DNA from: Macrocystis pyrifera
Lineage: Eukaryota; Sar; Phaeophyceae; Laminariales; Laminariaceae
Assembly (NCBI GenBank): GCA_031763025.1
Contig: JASSKH010000006.1
Coordinates: forward strand, 5,143,691-5,207,690
Direction: 5' to 3'
Length of the DNA: 64,000 nt
Both the position numbers and the translations under genes were made by a program. Of this stretch, positions 61,201 through 64,000 are shown piece after piece. The notes below the pieces were generated by a model. The model was given only the letters and a program-made list of their open reading frames with translations, did no database searches and was not told where the DNA came from. The stretch's first letter is position 1, and every line of letters starts with the position of its first letter.

Positions 61201-64000
61201 TCCTCGATCTAGGGCTTGTTTCCTCGATTAGACTGCGCTGTTGGGGACGGTAGTTGTAGTTGCGTCGCCAGTTGCTGCGCGAGTTGTTTCGCGAAGGCTC
61301 GTGTGTGTGCTTGCCTCCGTGGTTTTTTGCGACCTACGGCTGTTGTTGTTGTTGTTGTTGTCGTTTGGAATAGTCCTTTCTGGTGTCATCATCATCATCA
61401 TCATCATGTTCCTGGTTCCCTCCGTCGCCACTCCCCGTTGAGTGGTGTGATGTGTGATGTGTGGTATAAATAGTTTGTGTGCTGGTGTGGTGTGGCGTGG
61501 TGTGCGGTAGTCTGTGGCGATAACGCCCCTGTCGGAATTGTGACGGTTATTTTCTCGTCGGTCGCGTGTGCCCACGGTCCACTGCTTCTATCGGGTGTAC
61601 CAGCTATATGAACTCAACCCTTCTCATACCTCCCTCCCTCCCTCCCTCCCTCCCTCCCTCTCTCTCTCCCTCCATTCCTCCTTCCCCCCCATCACTCCCT
61701 CCCTCCCTCCCTCCCTCCCTTCCTCCCCTCCCCTCCTCCCCCCTCCTCCCTCTCAATCGTGTCTGTCAATCGTCAACATCAACGACGACGACAACGACCA
61801 CTACAACCATTGGTGCTGCTCTTTGGTTTTACCACGACATACGCTGGCTACTAAATTCATATAATTTTGTTTTGGCTGGTTGGCGGGTTGGTGCTACACA
61901 ATCAGGGAGGTTCTCCGCATCTTGGAAGGCCTTCCCGCGCTTCCCCCTTTCTCCTCCCCCCGCCGCGAGACTCTCGCCTCCCCTGCATCCCCTGGCCTAG
62001 GAGGTCAGATTGTTCACTGGGCCGTGCTGCCGGCGGAGGAGGGGACGTCGGTTGCGGCTTCCGGTGGCGGGTCCGGCGGTCAGGACGTGTCGTTCGCCTG
62101 GTGCTCTTCTGTTGTCATCGCTCCTTCTGCTCCTGCTGGTGCTGATGCTGGCTGGCGGCGGCGGCGGGGGCGGCGGCGGTGGTGATGCTGCTACCTCGAC
62201 GTCTACGGCTACTTCAACGGCAATGGCGACGGTGGAGAAGGGGTACGAGGGGGCGGCGAAGGAGGTCCACGATGCATGGATTGGGGTGAAGAAGGAGATG
62301 TACAGCGCGGGAGACCTGGATGTGCTGGCCCTCGGCTTCGCGGTCGTGAAGGTAGGGGAGATTGGGTACAGCAGTGTGCTCGTTGAGCTTTTGCGGTCAT
62401 TGCCTTTGTTCTCACATGGTAACATCGCCAGAATATCCAGTCCGGTGTCACAGGGTAGGCAGGGCTCCGACTTTGTTTTTTGCCGTCTTTTAACGTAGCT
62501 CTTCTATTTTTTCTTCCATCCCATTTGTTATCCACGGCCTCCTTTTCTCTTCCCGTTTGTTGTCTTCGCCCTCCTTTTCTCTCCGCTTCCTATGAACTAC
62601 AGTAGTCGTCGCTCGCATCCGGGGTCAGAAAGTAAGCTCTAGCTCTTGTCCCCGCCTTCCACTAACGTTCGTGCCTTGCGTTTTTTTTCGCGAGAAAATA
62701 CTGCAGCCCTTTCTTTGCTCGTCGAGTCGCGCCGAATTGTCTGCAGTGGAATGATTCCTCCAAGCCAATATATATGCAATGAGGTATGTGTGGACACTAT
62801 TACGGAGGGCCATAGTTAGTAGGACCTACTGTACACACAAAAACCTATCTATTTGTCTATTTTGACTGACAATATTTGGTCCTAGTTACTATGGTCCCCC
62901 GTTATACGAAAGAATACCCCAATGTAGCAACTGAAGCACATCGCACACCTCAGGCTATACCACAACTTCTATTGGAATTAGAGTACGTACGCACCAGACA
63001 CACACGTGGACCATTGTGCTACTCACGAGTTGCAACAGAAACCGAGGTGACCGCATGATACCCAAGAATTTTAGGCTTAGGAGGCCCACGAAGGGTGGGC
63101 GTAGTATTACGGAGAACCATAGTAAATAGGACCTACGGTATACACAAAAACCTATATAAGTACAACTATAATTACGATTTTTGGGGTCGTTGTCACTTGC
63201 TAGCTCTTGGCAGACAGACCGACTGATAGACAGCTCTTCGCAAACAGCCCTTCTTCTCTGAAACAGCCGAACAGCCAAACAACCTTTCTTCCTTCTTTGA
63301 AACAGCCGAACAGCCAAACAACCTTTCTTCTTTCTTCTTCGCCAAACGGCCAAACAACCTTTCTTCTTTCTTCTTCCGCAAAGTGCCAACCAATAGACAG
63401 CTCTTCGCACGGCGCCTAAAAGAGGCGTCTCGCCTTCGACGAACGGCATAGATAGGTGTAGCTGTCGGCGGCCAAGCTGCTGCTGTCGGTGGCGAACCTG
63501 CTGGTGCTGCAACCCCCGCCTCTCCCTTCTCCACGCCCCCTAAGCTCACCTCCCCCTCGTCGAGAGGCGCGTGGTCCTCGCCCTCTGGCAAGAGAGCGGC
63601 AACGACAAAGACCGACCTGGTGCCGGCTGTTGTTTGCGACCAGTGCACGGACCAGCACTTGGTCAAGAACTCCGCGCCTGGTGGCAAAAACGTGGCCTTC
63701 GCTACCTGCAAGGATCTCACGTGCGTGGTGGCGGGATCATCCTTTCAGGGCAACCGACTGCGAGTTCTGTGCTCGCCCGATCAAGGAAGGGATTGTCTCG
63801 TACTCCGTTGAGACTGCTGACAGTGGTGAGTGTCTTATTATGTCTATTGTGCATGCTGTATGTTGCCAGTACGTTTTTTGGGGGGTTTTCAATTGCCTTT
63901 TTGCATACAAACCTACGTCAAAGCGTTTTTTTTTTTTTTTTTACTCATCCATGCTCGTTCTTTCCCCTTCGTGCGTTGCGTCGGCTCCTCTTACACACAG
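30588..64000 (+). CDS. gene 2 model: tetratricopeptide-repeat protein, partial (11 exons seen, continues past window)
   Basis: Proposed exons: 30588-30753, 39411-39856, 43478-43546, 44036-44134, 52066-52209, 56239-56339, 58330-58404, 59404-59499, 60520-60677, 61906-62351 and 63462-63825. Clear TPR helices are in exons 4 (LDPKYGRALRCLAGVYKEAG), 5, 6, 8 and 9 (DPSNASFALSVVHGYEILGD). TPR arrays are protein-binding superhelices with no catalytic role (family knowledge); the partner is unknown. The N-terminal 55 residues are not TPR, exon 2 carries a Lys/Ala-rich insert, and the C-terminal part has CxxC pairs. Phases agree for 1-2-3-4, 7-8-9-10 and 10-11. The 4-5 join needs a weak acceptor, and 6-7 probably lacks an exon. 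Frame breaks occur in exons 10 and 11. I cannot name an orthologue. Confidence 0.65.
30918..31022 (+). mobile_element. 105-bp TA-flanked MITE, copy 4
   Basis: TTACGGGGGACCATAGTTAA to TTTACTATGGTCCTCCGTAA, flanked by TA. The core is TTGTTAGTAAAAATAGG. Confidence 0.9.
32407..32471. repeat. 19-bp inverted repeat (hairpin)
   Basis: AAAATCTGATGGCCCAAGT at 32407-32425 and its reverse complement ACTTGGGCCATCGGATTTT at 32453-32471, with one mismatch and a 27-base spacer. Confidence 0.8.
35675..36340. mobile_element. hAT-like non-autonomous DNA transposon (666 bp)
   Basis: Termini TAGGGCTGTGAGTTGGCTG and CAGCCAACTCACGGCCCTA are inverted repeats with one mismatch. Flanking octamers CAAAAACA and CCCAAACA are an imperfect 8-bp target duplication. 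TAGGG ends and 8-bp duplications are hAT hallmarks (family knowledge). No transposase ORF is inside, so it would depend on a source in trans. Confidence 0.7.
37090..37145. repeat. (GGGTC)n pentanucleotide repeat
   Basis: GGGTC units, four of them perfect and adjacent near 37117-37141, with degenerate units on both sides. Confidence 0.8.
37761..37865 (+). mobile_element. 105-bp TA-flanked MITE, copy 5
   Basis: TTGCGGGGGACTATAGTAAA to TTTCTATGGCCCCCCGTAA, flanked by TA. The core is ATTGTCAGGAAAAATGGG. Confidence 0.85.
39361..39403 (+). repeat. C-rich tract upstream of gene 2 exon 2
   Basis: Near-pure C with occasional A, ending seven bases before the CAG acceptor. It acts as the pyrimidine tract. 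Confidence 0.75.
39411..39856 (+). CDS. gene 2 exon 2: 149 residues with Lys/Ala-rich end
   Basis: The G|GC codon joins exon 1. It reads KGMDPSLLCLVAADPSFPGR, then a Ser/Thr-rich linker with CDEPLDPELVSSGCDLSVEP. A Gly/Arg/Lys stretch follows, then a KAAKEAKEAKAAAVAKAAKE helix. The donor is AAG|GTGCGG, phase 0. The Ala/Lys segment probably forms a charged single helix or linker before the TPRs. The ORF upstream of 39411 is C-rich intron, not exon. Confidence 0.75.
39880..40020 (-). mobile_element. poly(C)-tailed retroelement 3' end, variant B
   Basis: The G-rich tail begins 20 bases after the exon 2 donor. Then ATGTCATGCATGGCCGTAG, CGAACGGAGCACGTCGGG and TTTTCACCGACCAGAG. It has a 20-bp insertion around AGTTGTATGTACAACG relative to other copies. 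Confidence 0.75.
40063..40505. mobile_element. possible DNA-transposon relic rich in TAGTCGGC
   Basis: The left part has AACTGACTTTAGTCGGCAAG. The right part, reversed, has AACTAGCTTTTAGTCGGAC. Both resemble sub-terminal words of the hAT-like element at 35675. Termini are not clear. Confidence 0.35.
41550..41624 (+). mobile_element. 105-bp MITE, copy 6 (5' end lost)
   Basis: AATAGGTAAATATATACCTGGTAGG then TTCACTATGGTCCCCCGTA. It carries the same extra CCTGGTA as copy 3. Confidence 0.7.
41765..42298 (+). repeat. 24-26-bp minisatellite interrupted by a MITE
   Basis: About sixteen diverged units built on ACTCTAATTCCAAGTAG plus TTTACCC or TTTATCC. The array is split by the MITE copy at 42086-42193, and units resume degenerate on the other side. 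Confidence 0.85.
42086..42193 (-). mobile_element. 105-bp TA-flanked MITE, copy 7 (inside minisatellite)
   Basis: TTACGGGGGTCCATAGTAAA to TTACTATGGTCCCCCCCCGTAA, flanked by TA. Reverse orientation (core TTTTTACTGACAATATCTGG). Confidence 0.9.
42562..42666 (-). mobile_element. 105-bp TA-flanked MITE, copy 8
   Basis: TCACGGGGGTCCATAGTTAA to TTAACTATGGACCCCCGTAA, flanked by TA. Near-perfect terminal inverted repeats. Confidence 0.9.
43117..43244. repeat. (ATC)n repeat with ACAACC interruptions
   Basis: Trinucleotide array. The minus-strand poly-Met ORF is an artefact of it. Confidence 0.9.
43478..43546 (+). CDS. gene 2 exon 3: 23 residues, helix B of a TPR
   Basis: After TTGCTCCCAG it reads LVVKAEKMAAKKNLRGAKKI then AKE, and ends GAG|GTGTGT. 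Phase 0 on both sides. Together with exon 4 it gives a complete A-B-A helix arrangement. Confidence 0.7.
43547..44035 (+). other. gene 2 intron 3
   Basis: GTGTGT to TGGACAG. It contains the minus-strand retroelement 3' end at 43636-43795. Confidence 0.75.
43636..43795 (-). mobile_element. poly(C)-tailed retroelement 3' end, variant A
   Basis: GGGGGGGCGTACTCATTTGT, then TTTGACCACGCATTCC, GAGACGGAGCACCGTTCC and GATAGAGACACCTCCGAC. About 90% identical by eye to 26944-27080. Confidence 0.8.
44036..44134 (+). CDS. gene 2 exon 4: canonical TPR motif
   Basis: Thirty-three residues, ALGLDPKYGRALRCLAGVYK then EAGMLDEAFATAK, carrying the TPR consensus (L at 11, G at 15, Y at 18, G at 22, A at 27). 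Acceptor TTGGACAG; donor AAG|GTGGGT, phase 0. Confidence 0.85.
44147..44171. repeat. C25 homopolymer 12 bases after exon 4
   Basis: Uninterrupted C run between the exon 4 donor and a retroelement copy. Confidence 0.9.
44172..44295 (+). mobile_element. poly(C)-tailed retroelement 3' end, variant B
   Basis: AATGTCTGCCCGGTCGGTG, AAAACCCGACGTGCTCCG, GACTACGGCCATGCATGAG, then GAGTACACCCCCCCCC. Confidence 0.85.
44381..44420. repeat. T40 homopolymer
   Basis: Uninterrupted T run. Confidence 0.9.
44515..44850 (+). mobile_element. poly(C)-tailed retroelement 3' end, variant B, long copy
   Basis: Extends about 200 bp further 5' than most copies. CATTGCTGTCTCTGGAAGTG, GAAGCTGTCATCC, GTCCGCCTCAC and CGCTTCGCGCTTGGTGCAAG are shared with 57612-57903. 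It ends GAGTACC and a C-rich tail. Confidence 0.8.
45053..45158 (+). mobile_element. 105-bp MITE, copy 9
   Basis: GTACGGGGGTCCATAGTTAA to TTTACTATGGACCCCCGTAG. The core is ATTGTTTAGTAGAAATAGG. Confidence 0.85.
45427..45960. repeat. diverged ~230-bp direct repeats
   Basis: ACTATTCACCAC, GTACAGGTAGA-GCA and AATACTGCCGGGT recur near 45427, 45675 and, more weakly, 45870. Non-coding. Confidence 0.5.
47080..47356. repeat. 15-bp minisatellite (GATCTATCTGTATAT)
   Basis: About eighteen units alternating GTAGAT, GTATAT and GTATCT. It is open on both strands (DLSVY/DLSVD on plus, DRSYT/DRSST on minus). Confidence 0.85.
49267..49470. repeat. CTGCAGTCCCG fold-back copy split by a MITE
   Basis: Left half GCAGCAGTCCC and CTACTTGGAATTTG at 49267-49306; right half GTAGTTTGTCCTCAAGATGG then GACTGTAC at 49443-49471. 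MITE copy 10 lies between. Confidence 0.55.
49333..49439 (+). mobile_element. 105-bp TA-flanked MITE, copy 10
   Basis: TTACGGGGGACCATGGTAAA to ATCAACTATGGACCCCCGTAA, flanked by TA. Confidence 0.9.
49540..49582. repeat. half copy of CTGCAGTCCCG fold-back repeat
   Basis: ATTCCAAGTAATTTGTCC then GGTGCAGTCCCGAAAC; only one arm. Another half lies at about 49985-50035. Confidence 0.4.
50159..50404. mobile_element. 240-bp inverted-repeat element, copy c (best termini)
   Basis: Left CGTTGACTTCGCACAGG and right CTGTGCGAAGTCAACG are inverted repeats. They extend inward as GATGCGATCGTTTT-CAGCGCT and AGCGC-AAAACGATCGCATC. No ORF. Confidence 0.8.
50417..50507 (-). mobile_element. 105-bp MITE, copy 11 (right end lost)
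   Basis: TTACGGGGGCGCATAGTTAA and TTTTTACTAACAATATTTGG, then TCCTATTTACTA. It breaks off where copy 12 begins. Confidence 0.8.
50508..50583 (+). mobile_element. 105-bp MITE, copy 12 (left end lost)
   Basis: Begins in the core (CGTTAGTAAAAATAGG) and ends TTAGCTATGGACCCCCGTAA. It is fused to copy 11 in opposite orientation. Confidence 0.8.
51121..51245. repeat. GGGTT-type degenerate pentanucleotide repeat
   Basis: TTGGG and TAGGG pentamers with substitutions. Confidence 0.8.
51821..51868. repeat. (CT)n dinucleotide repeat
   Basis: About 24 CT units about 200 bases upstream of gene 2 exon 5. Confidence 0.9.
52066..52209 (+). CDS. gene 2 exon 5: TPR helices
   Basis: Encodes DQNILNDVDVSLAHCTKEMG then DAPGAAALYMSVLERTEEKH-VE, a TPR helix pair. 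Donor GAG|GTGTGC, phase 0. The frame fits exon 4 if the acceptor is GCGAGAG ending at 52065. The stronger AACAG at 52070 would need a phase-2 partner, implying an unseen exon between 44134 and here. Confidence 0.7.
52754..52843. repeat. (GGTATT)n hexanucleotide repeat
   Basis: Two blocks of perfect GGTATT units separated by GTTGAATTGTTGG. Confidence 0.9.
53110..53600 (+). repeat. tandem duplication (~240 bp) preserving a short ORF
   Basis: 53110-53355 and 53372-53600 share TTCGCCGG, AATTCGGCCGAGT, TCGGAGGATATCA and GGACTGTCTACTGCTG. The frames encode EFDKENRPITSEDI, TCPDCLLL and QGLIAGGALRYEYY in the first copy. The second gives EFDKKNLPIASEDI, TCSDCLLL and QGLISGGAVRYEYY. Main indels are 9 and 3 bases. 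No start or splice context is convincing. Confidence 0.6.
55389..55494 (+). mobile_element. 105-bp TA-flanked MITE, copy 13
   Basis: TTACGGGGGACCATAGTAAA to TCTACTATGGTTCCCCGTA. Confidence 0.85.
56239..56339 (+). CDS. gene 2 exon 6: TPR helices
   Basis: After TTCGTGTAG it reads ALVGYGRLALHVNQVEKALP then SLLKAVIVDQASW, a TPR-like pair. Donor assignment is uncertain: GCG|GTGGGG at 56340 (phase 2) is used here. A phase-0 end at GACCAG would need a rare GC donor. Exon 7 starts in phase 0, so a linking exon is probably missing. Confidence 0.65.
56805..56995. mobile_element. 240-bp inverted-repeat element, truncated copy d
   Basis: Right end ATCGAGCGCTCAAAAACGATC and GCTGCTGTGGGAACCC match the family. 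The left end is diverged. Confidence 0.5.
57111..57205. repeat. T33 and T26 homopolymers
   Basis: T runs at 57111-57143 and 57180-57205, separated by CCCTCAGCAACAAACACGC-type sequence. Confidence 0.9.
57529..57611 (-). repeat. G83 homopolymer = poly(C) tail
   Basis: Eighty-three uninterrupted G, ending at GG|TTGTACTCG. On the minus strand this is the C tail of the element at 57612-57903. Confidence 0.85.
57612..57903 (-). mobile_element. poly(C)-tailed retroelement 3' end, variant B, long copy
   Basis: On the + strand: TTGTACTCG, ATCATGCATGGCCGTAGTCG, ACAATGCCGGGACGGAGCAC, GCTTGCACCAAGCGCGAAGC, GGATGACAGCTTCAACGAG, CTTCCAGAGACAGCAATGGG. Same extent as the copy at 44515-44850. Confidence 0.85.
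58187..58220. repeat. (CCT)n triplet repeat
   Basis: About eleven CCT units followed by a short C run. Confidence 0.9.
58330..58404 (+). CDS. gene 2 exon 7: 25 residues
   Basis: Reads DDKDARETMAEILGRPEGMQ then AFKSQ between ATGAAAAG and CAG|GTGAAA; phase 0 at the 3' side. It joins exon 8 in frame, and together they look like the linker into the next TPR pair. Confidence 0.7.
58405..59403 (+). other. gene 2 intron 7
   Basis: GTGAAA to GTAATAG. It contains CCTTG pentamers near 58470-58515 and repeated blocks of the type CGACCCCCGACC-CAAATGAAC near 58975, 59145 and 59330. No exon recognised. Confidence 0.7.
59404..59499 (+). CDS. gene 2 exon 8: TPR helix A/B
   Basis: VPPAADAASVYSFLGKVAKD then HGEIQASLDIVK. 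The A-x-x-Y-x-FLG-x-x-x-K-x-x-G pattern is a TPR. Acceptor TAATAG; donor AAG|GTATAT; phase 0 on both sides. Confidence 0.85.
59500..60519 (+). other. gene 2 intron 8
   Basis: GTATAT to TCGCCAG. Dominated by (GGGTT)n (59516-59745), GGT triplets (about 60025-60050) and TTTA tetramers (about 60175-60195). Confidence 0.75.
59516..59745. repeat. (GGGTT)n pentanucleotide repeat
   Basis: More than thirty TTGGG units, many perfect. It creates long spurious ORFs on both strands. Confidence 0.9.
60520..60677 (+). CDS. gene 2 exon 9: TPR motif
   Basis: VAASIDPSNASFALSVVHGY then EILGDYARALSAAKTFYAKN and a Ser/Gly/Lys linker. DPSN plus ALSVVHGYEILGD is the canonical TPR turn and helix pair, continuing from exon 8. 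Donor AACAG|GTCAGC, phase 2. Confidence 0.85.
61083..61186 (+). mobile_element. 105-bp TA-flanked MITE, copy 14
   Basis: TTACGGGGGTCCATAGTTAA to TTAACTATGGACCCCCGTAA, perfect termini flanked by TA. Confidence 0.92.
61619..61750. repeat. (CCCT)n repeat
   Basis: CCCT tetramers with CTCT and CCAT interruptions. Confidence 0.9.
61906..62351 (+). CDS. gene 2 exon 10: linker plus helical segment, one frame break inside
   Basis: Acceptor CAATCAG; the first G completes the Arg codon from exon 9. It reads EVLRILEGLPALPPFSS, then QIVHWAVLPAEEGTS and GGQDVSFAWCSSVV. That frame ends at 62185. The later part, EGAAKEVHDAWIGVKKEMYS then AGDLDVLALGFAVVK, is in the next frame and runs to AAG|GTAGGG, phase 0. 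The change falls in the GGC/G5 stretch about 62150-62185. Either one base is wrong there or a short intron (for example from a GT at 62051) is used. Confidence 0.6.
62800..62904 (-). mobile_element. 105-bp TA-flanked MITE, copy 15
   Basis: TTACGGAGGGCCATAGTTAG to GTTACTATGGTCCCCCGTTA. Core in reverse orientation. Confidence 0.85.
63107..63163 (-). mobile_element. 105-bp MITE, copy 16 (right half lost)
   Basis: TTACGGAGAACCATAGTAAA then CCTACGGTATACACAAAAAC, then breaks off. Confidence 0.75.
63250..63372. repeat. ~40-bp tandem repeat (CCAAACAACCTTTCTTC)
   Basis: Four units built on GAAACAGCCGAACAGCCAAA and CAACCTTTCTTC. It lies less than 100 bases upstream of exon 11. Confidence 0.8.
63462..63825 (+). 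CDS. gene 2 exon 11: helix, Ser/Pro linker and CxxC pairs
   Basis: Joins exon 10 in phase 0: LSAAKLLLSVANLLVLQP continues the preceding helix. After the C5 run (63513-63517) the sensible frame shifts by one: SPFSTPPKLTSPSSRGAWSS, then PAVVCDQCTDQHLVKNS and AFATCKDLT. The segment TDCEFCARPIKEGIVSYSV returns to the first frame after a 28-base GT-AG piece (63721-63748). It ends at a strong donor G|GTGAGT. The CDQC and CEFC pairs suggest a zinc-binding module (inference). The alternative unspliced reading stops at 63811. Confidence 0.55.
63826..64000 (+). other. gene 2 intron 11, ending exactly at the window edge
   Basis: GTGAGT donor, T18-rich pyrimidine tract and a terminal TTACACACAG acceptor. 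The next exon should begin at the first base beyond the window. Confidence 0.7.

Larger units (their letters stand above)
60678..61905 (+). other. gene 2 intron 9
   Basis: GTCAGC to CAATCAG. It contains MITE copy 14, an ATC triplet run (about 61388-61405) and CCCT-rich repeats (61619-61750). Confidence 0.75.
62352..63461 (+). other. gene 2 intron 10
   Basis: GTAGGG to GTGTAG. It contains MITE copies 15 and 16 and a four-fold repeat of AACAGCCAAACAACCTTTCT type (63250-63370). Confidence 0.7.

Overview
The window looks like nuclear DNA of a brown alga (an Ectocarpus-like stramenopile). This is an inference from style, not from a database match: GC-rich exons with long Gln, Ser, Ala and Gly runs; many small exons separated by 0.1-8.7 kb introns; canonical GT-AG splice sites; and introns and spacers full of simple repeats, long G/C/T homopolymers and small transposons. 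No bacterial-type operon, rRNA, CRISPR array or convincing tRNA was seen.

Two split genes, both on the + strand, carry essentially all the supportable coding sequence. Gene 1 (about 1619-18042, five exons with matching phases 0/1/0/2) encodes a complete globin fold in exons 1-4 (proximal His81, CD1 Phe43, probable TyrB10/GlnE7). The globin is fused to a roughly 1,900-residue low-complexity, probably disordered tail. Gene 2 (30588 to beyond 64000) encodes a tetratricopeptide-repeat (TPR) protein. Eleven exons are recognised; joins 1-2-3-4, 7-8-9-10 and 10-11 agree in phase, while joins 4-5 and 6-7 are less certain. The last exon seen ends at a strong donor at 63826, and the final bases of the window form the next acceptor, so the gene continues outside. 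A Cys-rich segment lies at its visible C-terminal end.

Between and inside the genes lie several repeat families. (i) A 105-bp TA-flanked MITE with 16 copies or fragments. (ii) A 240-bp inverted-repeat element. (iii) A 70-bp fold-back element ending in CTGCAGTCCCG. (iv) A 666-bp hAT-like non-autonomous element at 35675-36340. (v) A non-LTR retrotransposon family whose copies all end in GAGTAC followed by a C-rich tail. One copy keeps the C-terminal zinc-knuckle part of its reverse transcriptase ORF (27133-27627, minus strand). Tails of this family abut several splice sites, and in gene 1 a tail appears to form the polypyrimidine tract of exon 5.

Reading frames break at homopolymers in four places (12338, 17877, about 62150-62185, 63513). 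In each case the flanking exon reads well in a neighbouring frame. This most likely reflects assembly indels, but the exact protein sequence at those points is not secure. Other stretches over 300 bases are described as introns or spacers below.
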